Below are positions 38,632 to 48,627 of a stretch of 64,000 bases of DNA, one piece after another. This DNA comes from Metasolibacillus fluoroglycofenilyticus (GTDB taxonomy: Bacteria; Bacillota; Bacilli; Bacillales_A; Planococcaceae). The position numbers were made by a program, and so were the translations under genes. The stretch spans positions 2,077,487 to 2,141,486 of the forward strand of contig NZ_PYWK01000001.1 of assembly GCF_003049645.1 (NCBI RefSeq), in the 5' to 3' direction. How positions within the stretch are numbered: position 1 is the first letter of the stretch; every line of letters starts with the position of its first letter. The notes under the pieces were generated by a model that saw only the letters and a program-made list of their open reading frames with translations, was not told the DNA's origin and searched no databases.

Positions 38632-39705
38632 TTATAGCTTTACAATCCAGTCGAATTTATCTTCTACTGTGCCGTTTTGAATACCTGTTAACGTATCATA
38701 AAGCATTTTTGTTACTTCACCGATTTGCCCATCATTGACAGTGAGCTTCATATCTTGCCATTTTAATTGCCCGATAGGCGAAATAACCGCAGCCGTTCCT
38801 GTGCCGAAAGCCTCTTCTAAAGTACCTTCTTCAAATGCCTGCACAATCTCATCAATTGTAATACGACGCTCTTCAACATCAAAATTATTTGATTTTAATA
38901 AATGTAGCATGGAGTCCCGCGTAATCCCTGGTAAAATGCTGCCATTCAAAGCTGGCGTAATCACTTTTCCATTAATTTTGAAGAAAATATTCATACTCCC
39001 TACTTCTTCAATATAGCGGTTTTCCTTACCATCTAACCATAAAATTTGCGAGTATCCTTCCTCGCTTGCAAGCTCCTGCGCCTTTAAGCCGCTTGCGTAG
39101 TTACCACCTGTTTTCGCTTCACCCGTGCCACCTACTACAGCGCGAACATATTGCTTCTCAACTACAATTTTCACTGGATTAATACCTTCACTATAGTAGG
39201 CCCCAACTGGAGACATAATAATAATGAAATGATAGTTTTTAGCTGGTGCAACGCCTAAAAACGGCTCCGATGCAAAAATATACGGTCGAATATAAAGCGA
39301 TGCCCCCGGCTCACTCGGCACCCACTCTCTGTCAATCGCAAGCAGTTGCTTTAACGCTTCAAGGGCAAATTGTTCATCAATCGTCGGAATACATAAGCGT
39401 TCATTCGAAGCATTTAAACGCTTAAAATTGCGCTCTGGTCTGAATAATTGAATGTCACCATCAGCCGTTTTATAAGCCTTCATGCCCTCAAATACAGATT
39501 GTCCATAATGGAAAATCATTGCAGACGGGTCAAGTGAAATTGGCTGATACGGAATGATACGTGCATTATGCCATCCTTGCCCAAGCGTATAATCCATCAT
39601 AAACATGTGGTCAGTAAAATATTTACCGAAGCCTCGTTGTTCAGCAGTAGGCTTTTGTTTCGGTGTTAAAGTTAGTTGTGTTGTAATTGTGTTCGTTGAC
39701 GACAT
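38632..39705 (-). CDS. ilvE: Branched-chain amino acid aminotransferase
   Basis: PLP-dependent fold IV transaminase of 357 residues, interconverting Leu/Ile/Val and their keto acids. It is of the long (eukaryote/Bacillus IlvE) form: HYGQSVFEGMKAYKT, FRPERNFKRLNAS, GTGEAKTGGNYASGLKAQ, and the Lys region WLDGKENRYIEEVGSMN. ATG follows GGGGATAG. It sits alone between pfkA and accA, not a B. subtilis neighbour, so it is locally inserted; it could supply precursors for branched-chain fatty acids. Confidence 0.93.
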   Translation of the reverse strand: MSSTNTITTQLTLTPKQKPTAEQRGFGKYFTDHMFMMDYTLGQGWHNARIIPYQPISLDPSAMIFHYGQSVFEGMKAYKTADGDIQLFRPERNFKRLNASNERLCIPTIDEQFALEALKQLLAIDREWVPSEPGASLYIRPYIFASEPFLGVAPAKNYHFIIIMSPVGAYYSEGINPVKIVVEKQYVRAVVGGTGEAKTGGNYASGLKAQELASEEGYSQILWLDGKENRYIEEVGSMNIFFKINGKVITPALNGSILPGITRDSMLHLLKSNNFDVEERRITIDEIVQAFEEGTLEEAFGTGTAAVISPIGQLKWQDMKLTVNDGQIGEVTKMLYDTLTGIQNGTVEDKFDWIVKL

Positions 39706-39727
39706 ATTGCTATCCCCTGTTCCATAA

Positions 39728-39850
39728 AATCGATTGCACCTCGGTCTGCTCTCGTTTAGATTTTTTCAAACGATTTAATCTTCAATCGCTACTAGACATG
39801 CCAATTGTTAATTGACATACTTCGTATAACTACATGTCAAAATCTGCACG
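39728..39850 (+). repeat. Intergenic repeat family 1, copy E (degenerate left part)
   Basis: Shares GCACCTCGGTCTGCT...TTTAGATTTTTTCAA with copy A, then diverges. The next 100 bases contain a TATTTTG-TTTCAG/CTGAATCAAAATA hairpin (39866-39909) that may serve as the accA terminator. Confidence 0.4.
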
Positions 39851-39969
39851 ATTCACCAGAGGTTTTATTTTGTTTCAGTGCGTATACTTCATCCCGCTGA
39901 ATCAAAATAAGTATATGTCTATCCTAACACGCTTTTACAATGTTGTATGCTATAAATTCAGATTATTCA

Positions 39970-40926
39970 TTAATTTTCAATAAATTGACCAATCGCTTTG
40001 AATTTTTCATAGCGGTCCTGCACAAGTTCCTCTGCATTTAATACTGTTAATTCCTCAAGAGTAGTTGTTAAATGCTCCCTCATTGCGCTTGCTTGCTTCA
40101 CAACATCTCGATGTGCGCCACCTGCTACCTCAGGAATAATAGCATCGATAATCTTCATGTCCATTAAGTCTGGTGCTGTAATTTTCATTGCTTCTGCTGC
40201 CTGTTTTGCTAAGCTCGCATCCTTCCATAAAATAGACGCTGCTCCCTCTGGCGAAATAACGGAGTATGTGGAATTTTCAAGCATTAAAATACGATTTGCC
40301 ACACCTAACGCTAACGCTCCACCACTTCCTCCTTCACCAATCACAATGCTAATAACAGGTACTTTTAAACCTGCCATCTCAATTAAATTACGTGCAATTG
40401 CCTCACTCTGACCACGCTCCTCAGCAGCCTTACCAGGATATGCGCCCTTTGTATCAATAAAGCAAATAATAGGGCGTTTGAATTTCTCCGCCTGCTTCAT
40501 TAAGCGCAACGCTTTTCGGTAACCTTCAGGATGCGGCATACCAAAGTTACGTCGAATATTTTCCTTTGTCGTCTTTCCGCGTTGATGCCCAATAATCGTA
40601 ATTGGCTGCCCATTAAACGATGCGATTCCGCCAACGATTGCCTCATCATCTCCAAATAAACGGTCACCATGCAACTCAATAAAATCCTCGAAAATAGCAT
40701 CGATATAAGCTAATGTCGTAGGACGCTCAGGATGTCGCGCGACTTGTACACGATCCCACGGCGCCATATTCGAATAAATAGATTTTTCTAATTGCTCGAG
40801 GCGTACTTCTAGCTTCTCGATTTCACCGCTCATATCTACATCTGCATCTTGTGCAATATGTTTTAATTCATCAATTTTTTCTCGTAGTTTAATAACAGGC
40901 TCTTCAAATGGCATAATTTTAGACAT
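39970..40926 (-). CDS. accA: Acetyl-CoA carboxylase carboxyltransferase subunit alpha
   Basis: Transfers carboxyl from biotin carrier to acetyl-CoA together with AccD, the committed step of fatty acid synthesis. 318 residues with crotonase-like fold: [45 protein letters not shown], and [16 protein letters not shown] 40926 follows AAGGGGG and lies inside the end of accD (8-base overlap), so the two are coupled. Confidence 0.96.
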   Translation of the reverse strand: MSKIMPFEEPVIKLREKIDELKHIAQDADVDMSGEIEKLEVRLEQLEKSIYSNMAPWDRVQVARHPERPTTLAYIDAIFEDFIELHGDRLFGDDEAIVGGIASFNGQPITIIGHQRGKTTKENIRRNFGMPHPEGYRKALRLMKQAEKFKRPIICFIDTKGAYPGKAAEERGQSEAIARNLIEMAGLKVPVISIVIGEGGSGGALALGVANRILMLENSTYSVISPEGAASILWKDASLAKQAAEAMKITAPDLMDMKIIDAIIPEVAGGAHRDVVKQASAMREHLTTTLEELTVLNAEELVQDRYEKFKAIGQFIEN

Positions 40927-41788
40927 GTGCCGTTTCCCCCTTACGATGTAACTTGACAATTGTCGCTACTTTATCACGCATTTCATGGCGATGGAAAATA
41001 GCATCTAATTGTCCGTGTGCTAATAAAAACTCAGCCGTTTGGAAGTCATCTGGCAATTTTTCGCGTACTGTTTGCTCAATCACACGTCGACCTGCAAAGC
41101 CAATTAGCGCTTGTGGCTCCGCAATATTGAAATCTCCTACTGAAGCAAAACTTGCCGATACACCACCTGTTGTTGGGTGTGTCAAAATTGAAATATACAA
41201 TAAACCCATTTCACTATGACGGCTTAATGCAACACTAGTTTTAGCCATTTGCATTAAAGATAAAACACCCTCTTGCATACGTGCACCACCACTAGCAGTG
41301 AAAATAATAAATGGTACCTGTAACTCTGTCGCCTTTTCAATTGCACGTGTAATTTTTTCACCAACTACGGAGCCCATCGACCCCATGCGGAAATGGGAAT
41401 CCATAATCGCCACAACAACCTTTTCACCTTTTAACGTACCAACACCTGTTAAAACAGCTTCATTCAAGCCTGTCTTCTTTTTATCCACTTCAATTTTCTC
41501 AACATATGCTGGGAAGCCTAGTGGGTTTGTTGTTTGCAAGTGGTCGTCAAATGATGTGAAGCTGCCTTCGTCTAAAAAGATTGCCGCACGTTCCTGTGCT
41601 GTAAGCTTTAAATGATGTTGACAATTTGGGCATACTTTTAAATTTTGTTCAACCGCCTTTGTCACATGGATTTTGCGACATTCGGGGCATTTTGTCATTA
41701 AATCTTCCGGGAAATCCTTTTCCTTCGTTGTACTAAAGCTGCCTTTTTGTTTCTTTCTATTTACTGAAAATATATCTCGTATGGACAC
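40919..41788 (-). CDS. accD: Acetyl-CoA carboxylase carboxyltransferase subunit beta
   Basis: Partner of AccA, 289 residues. N-terminal zinc ribbon CPEC...CPNC (about 34-58), crotonase-like core with [28 protein letters not shown] and [13 protein letters not shown]. Start GTG (41788) has AAGGAGG at 7 bases. It follows the GntR-type regulator gene by 12 bases. Confidence 0.96.
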   Translation of the reverse strand: MSIRDIFSVNRKKQKGSFSTTKEKDFPEDLMTKCPECRKIHVTKAVEQNLKVCPNCQHHLKLTAQERAAIFLDEGSFTSFDDHLQTTNPLGFPAYVEKIEVDKKKTGLNEAVLTGVGTLKGEKVVVAIMDSHFRMGSMGSVVGEKITRAIEKATELQVPFIIFTASGGARMQEGVLSLMQMAKTSVALSRHSEMGLLYISILTHPTTGGVSASFASVGDFNIAEPQALIGFAGRRVIEQTVREKLPDDFQTAEFLLAHGQLDAIFHRHEMRDKVATIVKLHRKGETAHV

Positions 41789-41800
41789 TAGACATCCTCC

Positions 41801-42445
41801 TTATAATTCATCCTGAATAATTTCTATCCATTCTTCGTATGCTTCAATGGCCCCTTTTATGTAGCCCATTTGCAATGATTTAATAAACATTTGAAGCGCC
41901 TTTTTTTCTCGCTCTGTCACAAGATGCTTGAAAGTTTGCGAACCATAGGCTAAAAGCTGAAGCCATATTTTTAATGCTAGACGATTCGCAGAAGCGATAA
42001 TACACTCCCGTAAAATATCCTCTCGCATCAGCTCCTGCTGTAGCTCAATTTTAATAAACAAGCTTTCCCATACTGGTAAAGTTCGTAAAGATTCATTTCT
42101 ACAAATAATACGAATTGCTTCCCGCTCATGCATTTCACGTGTTGCATGGACATCTTCGATTGATTTCGTTTCTTGTAAAATAAAAGAAGAGAGTATTTCG
42201 ATTAGTTGATGATGGTGAATCGACGCTAAAAACGTCCCTCCCCCGTGACGTGTTTCAATTAAGCCAAGCAACTCTAAACTGCGTAACGCTTCTCGTACAG
42301 AAGAACGCCCAACGCCTAGTTGCTCTGATAATACGCGCTCTGAAGGTAATTTATCGCCCGGTTCGATCTGCTGTTCACGAATCAACACTCGAAGCTCTTT
42401 GACAATTTGCATAAACATTTTTTTATTTTCATTCATAAATGTCAA
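41801..42445 (-). CDS. GntR/FadR-subfamily transcriptional regulator
   Basis: A 214-residue regulator. Winged helix at about 13-75 with IEPGDKLPSERVLSEQLGVGRSSVREALRSLELLGLIETRHGGGTF split across the helix-turn-helix and wing; C-terminal all-helical FadR/FCD-like ligand domain with HEREAIRI. Start TTG at 42445 has GGAGGAG at 7 bases; the ATG three codons on is too far. It heads an operon with accD-accA where B. subtilis has malic enzyme ytsJ. A perfect FadR-like operator lies 150 bases upstream. Control of fatty acid synthesis by an acyl-CoA-type effector is inferred. Confidence 0.83.
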   Translation of the reverse strand: MTFMNENKKMFMQIVKELRVLIREQQIEPGDKLPSERVLSEQLGVGRSSVREALRSLELLGLIETRHGGGTFLASIHHHQLIEILSSFILQETKSIEDVHATREMHEREAIRIICRNESLRTLPVWESLFIKIELQQELMREDILRECIIASANRLALKIWLQLLAYGSQTFKHLVTEREKKALQMFIKSLQMGYIKGAIEAYEEWIEIIQDEL

Positions 42446-42595
42446 TACTTCTCCTCCATCTTTTTACGGCTAATTTTTTTACTATGTAAAATTTTAGAAA
42501 GTCATTGCAAATTATAGAGAGCATGCAGCAGTCATCCACATACTCCCCACGTTTTTTACTTATAGGTGCGATTTTTAACAGTTCCACTGTTTAAT

Positions 42596-42620
42596 ACAAA
42601 AGTGGTCTGACCACTTTTGT
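42596..42620. promoter_or_regulatory. 25-bp palindromic operator upstream of fadR-like/accDA
   Basis: Perfect dyad ACAAAAGTGGTC-T-GACCACTTTTGT. Its core TGGTCTGACCA equals the FadR-type consensus TGGTCNGACCA known from Escherichia coli FadR. A second small dyad AACAGT-TCC-ACTGTT lies at 42578-42592. It is most simply the operator through which the GntR-type protein regulates its own operon. Confidence 0.75.
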
Positions 42621-42660
42621 ACGTTTCCAATATACATAAGTTTTAACAAAAAGTAAAGAA

Positions 42661-42702
42661 AAAACTGTGCAAAGTACAAAAATTTGTACCTCGCACAGTT
42701 TT
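42661..42702 (-). terminator. dnaE terminator
   Basis: AAAACTGTGC/GCACAGTTTT outer stem with GTACAAA/TTTGTAC inner stem, followed by T-rich sequence on the minus strand, 12 bases after the stop. Confidence 0.85.
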
Positions 42703-42713
42703 CATCACTGTAA

Positions 42714-45700
42714 TTATATTTCTTGTATACGCATAAGTTTTACTTTTAATTGCGGTTTACCGAATCTAAATTCAAGTACGCCCTCTACATAGGCGATATG
42801 GTTTACTTCAAGCTGCTGCTGAACTACTGTAAATTCCTTTGGGAACAATGTAGCAGAGATGCTGCCATATTCATCCTGTAGCTCGACAAATGCCATAAGC
42901 TCTCCTTTTTTTGTACGGATTTGCTTTATTTCTTCAATAATGCCAAGTATTTTTACGTACTGACCATCTCTATGCTTATGCAAATTATACGTCGTGGCAT
43001 TGACTTGAATTGTTGCTCGCCATTTTGTGAGCGGATGCTCAGATAAATAAAGACCTAGCACTTCTTTTTCATATTGCAACTTTTGTTGCTGTTCTAAAGG
43101 CTGGACCGCCGCTAATTTAGGTTTACCAACATTAAAATCTACATGCTTTCTAGCTGCCTCAATAGAAGCAAGGAGCACAGCCCGATCCAATTTAAAATCA
43201 TCTAAAGCCCCCGCCTTAATAAGTGGCTCAATGGCCTTTTGCTGAAACACAGCAGTTGACAACGAGCTCGCTAAATCAAATAAATCTTTAAATGGCCTAT
43301 CCATCATATTTCTTACTTCAATCAAGCTTTTTAAAAAAGGCTGTGACACGTTTTTAATCGCAGATAAGCTATAGCGAATTTGACCATTTTCCACCTTAAA
43401 ATGGCGTTCACTTTTTTGAATAGAGGGCGGTAAAATAGTGATACCCTTCGCTTTTGCTTCAATTAAAATTTGCACAAGCTTCTCTGTATTGCCTGTTGCA
43501 TTTGTTAATAACGCTGCATAAAAATTCACAGGATAATGTGCCTTTAAATAAGCCATTTGATAGGAGATTAAACTATAGGCGACAGCATGACTTTTAGGAA
43601 AACCATAATCAGCAAAGCGCACGATTAATGCATAGACTTCATTTGCAACTTGTGGTTCATAACCTTTTTGCTGTGCACCAATAATAAAACGGTCGCGCCC
43701 GCGCTCTAATGCTTGACGATTTTTCTTACTAATGGCACGCCGTAAAATATCCGCTTCACCAATCGAGAAGCCAGCCATCATATGAGCAATTCGCATTATT
43801 TGCTCCTGATAAATAAGCACCCCATATGTTTCCCCTAATACCGGCTCAAGCGCTGGGTGTGGCATCGTCACCTGCTCCTGTCCATGCTTTCTCCGTGCAT
43901 ACGTAGCAATAAAATCCATTGGACCTGGTCGATATAAAGCATTCACTGCCACAATATCTAAAAAATGCGTTGGCTTTATTTCTCTTAATGCTTGACGCAT
44001 CCCTTCAGACTCCAATTGGAAAATACCTGCTGTGTCCCCTGCCTGCAGCAATTTAAACGTTCGCTGATCCTGTAATGGAATATCCTCAAATTTTATTTCC
44101 TTGCCATGCGTATATTGCACAGAACGACGTATTTGCTCTAAAATCGTCAAATTACGCAAGCCTAAAAAATCCATTTTTAATAAACCTACTTGTTCAACTT
44201 CAAGCATCGGCCATTGCGTTAAAAATATTTGGTCATGCCCTTCTTCGATTGGGACTAACTCTACAAGTGGGATGGGACTTAAAACAACACCTGCAGCATG
44301 TGTTGAAGCATTGCGTGGCAATCCCTCTAATTTCTGCGCTGTAGCGAACCAACGCTGGCGCTCTGGCTTCTCATCAATCCAATTGCGTAAGCTTTGCGAT
44401 TCATTATAAGCATCTTGTAACATAATCCCCGGCTTATTCGGAATCATTTTCGAAATTTTCTCAAGCTCTGTTGGTTCAAACTCTAACATTCTTGCCACAT
44501 CGCGCGCTACCGCCTTAGCAGACAATGTACCAAACGTAATAATTTGAGCCACATGTTGCTGCCCATACTTATTAGCCACATATTGAATAACCTCTTGTCT
44601 TTTCGTATCAACAAAGTCAATATCAATATCAGGTAGTGTCACACGCTCAGGATTTAAAAAACGCTCAAATAATAAATCATACTGCAGTGGGTCAACCTGT
44701 GTAATTTGCAGCGCATAAGCAATAAGTGAACTAGCTGAAGAGCCTCGCCCTGGACCAGTTAAAATTTGCTGCTCTCTAGCAAAGCGCATAAAATCCTCGA
44801 CAATTAGAAAATAATCCGCATAGCCCATTGAACAAATAACGCCTAATTCATGCTGCATACGTTGCTCGTAGGCAGCAGGCAACTGCGCGCTTTGCAATCT
44901 GTGCTGTAAGCCAATTAATACGCGCTCACGCAGTAATTCCTCTGCTGTTTGCCCACTTGCAACGGGAAATTTCGGCATAAATGTCGCTTGCTGCTCCATT
45001 GTGACATGACAGCTCATGAGCACCTGCTCTGTTTGCCTGAGCCATTCTGGACGGTCGGTAAAAAATTGCTGCCATTGCTCCTTAGTTAGTACGTAACGAT
45101 GCTTTAATTTCAAATTAAAGGTTAAGCCCATTTTCACACCCGTATCAATTGCTCGTGCTATTTCATAGGCAAAATGGTCATCCTTTGTCATAAATGTACT
45201 TTCGTGAATAGCCATTATCTTTACAGCGATTTGCTCGCTTAAAAATACAGCGTCCTGCTCATTCGGGGCTGCTACCTCTAGTCTTTCAATACCTATAAAA
45301 AGCCTCTCCGCAAAAAGCTGCTTTAGCTGCTCTGCCAGTTGCCGGTTATCATTCTCTAGCCACCTTGCTTCCTCGGCCAATGCAGGAATAATCGCAATGC
45401 AGCCGTCTGCATAGCCCGCTAACCAACGAAATGGCAATGTTTCATCTTTTCGAATGGCCACACTGCTACTAATTTTTAAAAGATGGCGGTAGCCTATATT
45501 ATTTTGCGCGTATAAAATTAGTGGCAAATTTATTTCCTCTGCAAATTGCACATTCACCACTAACCCGACAACTGGATGAATACCAGCCTTTTTCATCTCG
45601 TGCCAAAAAGGCAGAAGGCCATAGAGCCTCGAGTTAACGATAGCACATGCCTCTGCCTTCTGTTGTTGTAAAAAAGGGATAAGCGCTTCAATTTTTATTG

Positions 45701-45749
45701 TACTTTTTAATAAATCAGCGCTCGTTCTTATTTGTGGATAAACTACCAT
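42714..45749 (-). CDS. dnaE: DNA polymerase III alpha subunit DnaE with degenerate PHP domain
   Basis: Second replicative C-family polymerase, extending RNA primers on the lagging strand. It is 1011 residues, about 100 shorter than B. subtilis DnaE. Palm motifs are intact: GPGRGSSASSLIAYAL (332-347) and LPDIDIDF (372-379), plus YQEQIMRIAHMMAGFS and the C-terminal OB-fold. The N-terminal PHP domain has lost its metal residues: the VHSGYSLL-type motif reads IRTSADLL and the ALTDD-type motif reads AIVNS. Of ATGs at 45755 and 45749, only the second has room for the GGGGG ribosome site (6 bases). It lies 16 bases after nrnA. Confidence 0.94.
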   Translation of the reverse strand: MVVYPQIRTSADLLKSTIKIEALIPFLQQQKAEACAIVNSRLYGLLPFWHEMKKAGIHPVVGLVVNVQFAEEINLPLILYAQNNIGYRHLLKISSSVAIRKDETLPFRWLAGYADGCIAIIPALAEEARWLENDNRQLAEQLKQLFAERLFIGIERLEVAAPNEQDAVFLSEQIAVKIMAIHESTFMTKDDHFAYEIARAIDTGVKMGLTFNLKLKHRYVLTKEQWQQFFTDRPEWLRQTEQVLMSCHVTMEQQATFMPKFPVASGQTAEELLRERVLIGLQHRLQSAQLPAAYEQRMQHELGVICSMGYADYFLIVEDFMRFAREQQILTGPGRGSSASSLIAYALQITQVDPLQYDLLFERFLNPERVTLPDIDIDFVDTKRQEVIQYVANKYGQQHVAQIITFGTLSAKAVARDVARMLEFEPTELEKISKMIPNKPGIMLQDAYNESQSLRNWIDEKPERQRWFATAQKLEGLPRNASTHAAGVVLSPIPLVELVPIEEGHDQIFLTQWPMLEVEQVGLLKMDFLGLRNLTILEQIRRSVQYTHGKEIKFEDIPLQDQRTFKLLQAGDTAGIFQLESEGMRQALREIKPTHFLDIVAVNALYRPGPMDFIATYARRKHGQEQVTMPHPALEPVLGETYGVLIYQEQIMRIAHMMAGFSIGEADILRRAISKKNRQALERGRDRFIIGAQQKGYEPQVANEVYALIVRFADYGFPKSHAVAYSLISYQMAYLKAHYPVNFYAALLTNATGNTEKLVQILIEAKAKGITILPPSIQKSERHFKVENGQIRYSLSAIKNVSQPFLKSLIEVRNMMDRPFKDLFDLASSLSTAVFQQKAIEPLIKAGALDDFKLDRAVLLASIEAARKHVDFNVGKPKLAAVQPLEQQQKLQYEKEVLGLYLSEHPLTKWRATIQVNATTYNLHKHRDGQYVKILGIIEEIKQIRTKKGELMAFVELQDEYGSISATLFPKEFTVVQQQLEVNHIAYVEGVLEFRFGKPQLKVKLMRIQEI

Positions 45750-45765
45750 CTTCATCCCCCTTACA

Positions 45766-46707
45766 TTAATAATTCCTACAAAGCGCCTGCAAATCCCAAA
45801 TAATGCGCTCTGCCTCTTCCCAGGAAGATGCTGAAGCACCCGATGCTAATGGATGTCCCCCACCGTTGTATTTTTTAGCCAGCTCATTAATAACAGGTCC
45901 TTTTGAACGTAAACGCACGCGAATCGTATCGCCCTCTTCAATAAAGATTACCCATGCGCAAATGCCCTTCACATTACCTAATGAACCTACTAATAATGAA
46001 GTTTCGGATGGTGTCACCCCATATTCCTCCAATACATCCTTCGTAATTTTTATTGAGGCTGCACCATTCTCATCCATTTCAAAATACTGATAAAAATAGC
46101 CCTGTAGCTGTAATAAATGCGGCTCCATTTCATACATACCATCGAACACTTCATTGCGGTCAAAGTCATATTGGATAAGCTGTGCCGCTGTTTCAAATGT
46201 TTTAACTGTTGAGCTTGAAAATAAAAATCGCCCCGTATCTCCCACAATTCCGGCAAATAATAAACGTGCCGCTGCATCAGGGAAAATCCAATTTTTATAA
46301 TTTCTCCCCTCTTCATAAAAAGCATAAATCATTTCACTTGCAGAACTTGCACTTGTATCAACCCATAATAAATCGCCATATCGGTCATCATTTGGATGGT
46401 GGTCAATTTTTATTAACATATCGCCAGATGCATAGCGCCCATCATCAATACGCTCCGTATTGGCTGTATCTGTCACAATCACTAATGCGCCATCGAATAA
46501 TCCATCTGTTACCTCATCTGGCATCGCTAAAAATGTAAGCGATGGATCATGCTCTCCAACAGCGTATATTGCCTTCTCTGGATAATTTGCTTGCAGTAGC
46601 TCCTTTAAGCCAAACTGTGAGCCATACGCATCAGGGTCAGGACGTACATGCCGATGTATAATAATTGTATTGTACTGCTCAATTGTGTCGATGATTTGAC
46701 GTTTCAA
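45766..46707 (-). CDS. nrnA: Bifunctional oligoribonuclease/PAP phosphatase NrnA
   Basis: DHH/DHHA1 phosphoesterase of 313 residues degrading nanoRNA and pAp. Motifs: IIHRHVRPDPDAYGSQ, VTDTANTERID, KIDHHPND (DHH), GDTGRF, and C-terminal GGGHPLASGA of DHHA1. Start TTG at 46707 has GAGGAGG at 8 bases. Conserved neighbours dnaE and ytpI. Confidence 0.95.
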   Translation of the reverse strand: MKRQIIDTIEQYNTIIIHRHVRPDPDAYGSQFGLKELLQANYPEKAIYAVGEHDPSLTFLAMPDEVTDGLFDGALVIVTDTANTERIDDGRYASGDMLIKIDHHPNDDRYGDLLWVDTSASSASEMIYAFYEEGRNYKNWIFPDAAARLLFAGIVGDTGRFLFSSSTVKTFETAAQLIQYDFDRNEVFDGMYEMEPHLLQLQGYFYQYFEMDENGAASIKITKDVLEEYGVTPSETSLLVGSLGNVKGICAWVIFIEEGDTIRVRLRSKGPVINELAKKYNGGGHPLASGASASSWEEAERIIWDLQALCRNY

Positions 46708-46800
46708 GTGTTTTTCCTCCTCATTTCAAGTGAAATCCGTTCGCATTTTCTTCAAAAAGTTTGTACAATAGTAACAGCTTTGCTTTACGGGAGGTTCACT

Positions 46801-47106
46801 ATGTTAAATTTAATTTTTGTTTTCTTTATTGTCGTATCATTCGTGTTTTATTTTTATTATAAGACAAAACAATTTCGTTCAACACTACCGATACGAAAAA
46901 AATGGTATACAGCAAAAGCCGGTGTTGCACTCGGCGTTTTTATTATCGCATTCGGACTGAACGCAACAATCATTTACCCAACAGCCGTTGGTTATGGTGT
47001 TGCCGTCGTATTCGTCCTAGTAGGCGCAGGCTTAGCATATAATAATTACAAACGCGCTCGTCATGAAGGTAAATATGTACATGAAGAGTACGAGCTTAAT
47101 CAATAA
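46801..47106 (+). CDS. ytpI: YtpI-like small membrane protein
   Basis: 101-residue protein with three membrane segments (about 1-19, 39-58, 62-82) and a charged tail. Function unknown; name from the B. subtilis homologue position next to nrnA. ATG has GGGAGG at 5-6 bases; the frame opens at 46648 inside nrnA's reverse strand and that extension is not supported. Divergent from nrnA. Confidence 0.85.
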   Translation: MLNLIFVFFIVVSFVFYFYYKTKQFRSTLPIRKKWYTAKAGVALGVFIIAFGLNATIIYPTAVGYGVAVVFVLVGAGLAYNNYKRARHEGKYVHEEYELNQ

Positions 47107-47139
47107 GAGTCATTTTCTTATGCTCAAAAAAACAATGTC

Positions 47140-47177
47140 AAGGGGTCGTCTGAAAAGTCATTTTTAGACGACCCCTT
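47140..47177 (+). terminator. ytpI terminator
   Basis: 12-bp stem AAGGGGTCGTCT/AGACGACCCCTT. A second imperfect hairpin at about 47241-47282 (AGCTATCGGAAAG against CTTTTCCAACAGCC) probably ends ytoI on the other strand. Confidence 0.75.
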
Positions 47178-47319
47178 TGCCATCTAGATAGTGGCATTTA
47201 TTATGATAATCATAGGAGGAATTTTTCAGCAAAAATATAAAAGCTAGAGCTATCGGAAAGCATATACTTTTCCAACAGCCTTGCGCTTTTATAGTATAAG
47301 CGTAAGACCGCCTGTCATG

Positions 47320-48627
47320 CTAGCGCTCTAATAGCTGGAATGTCATCATCGCTTTTCCTACTAATACCGTTTCGCTAAATACTTCAAAATCCATCTTAAC
47401 AAATTTCCGGCTCATATCTAAAATGCGTGGCTTCACTGTAAGCACACTCTCCATTTGTACAGGCTTAATAAAATAAATCGTCATATTTTCTGTAACGGCT
47501 TCACCGCGCTTGCGCTTTTTCAAAGCGAAGGAGCCTGCTTCAGCAAGCAATGTTGTAAACGCTCCGTAGGAAATACCACCAAATTGATTCGTCATTTGAG
47601 GTGTGACAGTAAATTCTACCGCAACCTCCTCATCATCAATCATCTTCATTTCATTTTTCACTAAATCATCAATTGTTTCGCCTTGATGCGGCTGACGTTG
47701 TGCAAGTTGCAATGCCTTTAGCACATCCTGACGACTAATAACCCCTTGCAAGGAACCATCATCATTAATAACAGGTAATAAATCAATACCTTCCCAAATC
47801 ATGCGATGACCTGCAGAGGCCACACTTGTTTTCATAGAGCCAGCAATCGGGTTTTTTGTCATTACCTTTTCGATTAACTCCGTATCTTCTTTGCCGATAA
47901 CATCCTTTACCGTTATCATTCCTACAAGCTTTTGTTGGCTTGTCACAACAGGGAAGGCTCCATGTGTAGTGCGCTTGTTTTGCTCTCTAAAATCATGCAG
48001 TGTTTGGTCATTTTGTAAAACAGCCGTTTCTTCAATCGGCACATAAATATCCTCGATAAGCAAAATATCTTTTTTAATAAGCTGGTCATAAATGGCTCTG
48101 TTAATCATCGTTGCGACTGTAAAAGTATCATAGCTCGTTGAAATAATCGGTAATTCCAAGTCATTCGCCAATTGTTTATTTGTATCTGTCGTATCAAAGC
48201 CACCTGTAATTAAGACAGCTGCCCCTGCATTCAAGGCATGCTCATGTGCCTGTATACGGTTACCAACAATCAGCAAGCTTCCCGCATCTGTATAGCGCAT
48301 CATATCATCGAGCTTCATCGCGCCAATCACAAATTTTGTCAGTGTTTTATGTAATCCTGTTTTACCACCTAGCACTTGCCCATCTACAATGTTTACAATT
48401 TCTGCAAATGTCAAACGCTCAATATTTTCTTTTTTCTTTTTTTCAATACGAATCGTTCCAACGCGCTCAATCGAGCTGACAAGACGACGATTTTCCGCCT
48501 CCTTAATAGCCCGATATGCAGTCCCCTCACTTACCTGCATTTCCTTTGCAATTTGACGAACTGAAATTTTCTCCCCTACAGGCAACGACTCAATATACTG
48601 CAAAATCTTCTCATGTTTTGTTGACAT
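47320..48627 (-). CDS. ytoI: YtoI-like HTH-DRTGG-CBS-hotdog protein
   Basis: 435 residues in four modules: N-terminal winged helix (about 1-60, VRQIAKEMQVSEGTAYRAI), DRTGG domain (about 70-180), a CBS pair (about 195-310, LVGMITVKDVIG and LQGVISRQDVL), and a C-terminal acyl-thioesterase-like hot-dog (about 320-435, FGGISYGAFTTLLAEAG). It probably senses an adenine nucleotide or acyl-CoA ligand. The regulon is unknown. ATG has AGGTGATT upstream. Neighbour order matches B. subtilis ytpI-ytoI. Confidence 0.88.
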   Translation of the reverse strand: MSTKHEKILQYIESLPVGEKISVRQIAKEMQVSEGTAYRAIKEAENRRLVSSIERVGTIRIEKKKKENIERLTFAEIVNIVDGQVLGGKTGLHKTLTKFVIGAMKLDDMMRYTDAGSLLIVGNRIQAHEHALNAGAAVLITGGFDTTDTNKQLANDLELPIISTSYDTFTVATMINRAIYDQLIKKDILLIEDIYVPIEETAVLQNDQTLHDFREQNKRTTHGAFPVVTSQQKLVGMITVKDVIGKEDTELIEKVMTKNPIAGSMKTSVASAGHRMIWEGIDLLPVINDDGSLQGVISRQDVLKALQLAQRQPHQGETIDDLVKNEMKMIDDEEVAVEFTVTPQMTNQFGGISYGAFTTLLAEAGSFALKKRKRGEAVTENMTIYFIKPVQMESVLTVKPRILDMSRKFVKMDFEVFSETVLVGKAMMTFQLLER

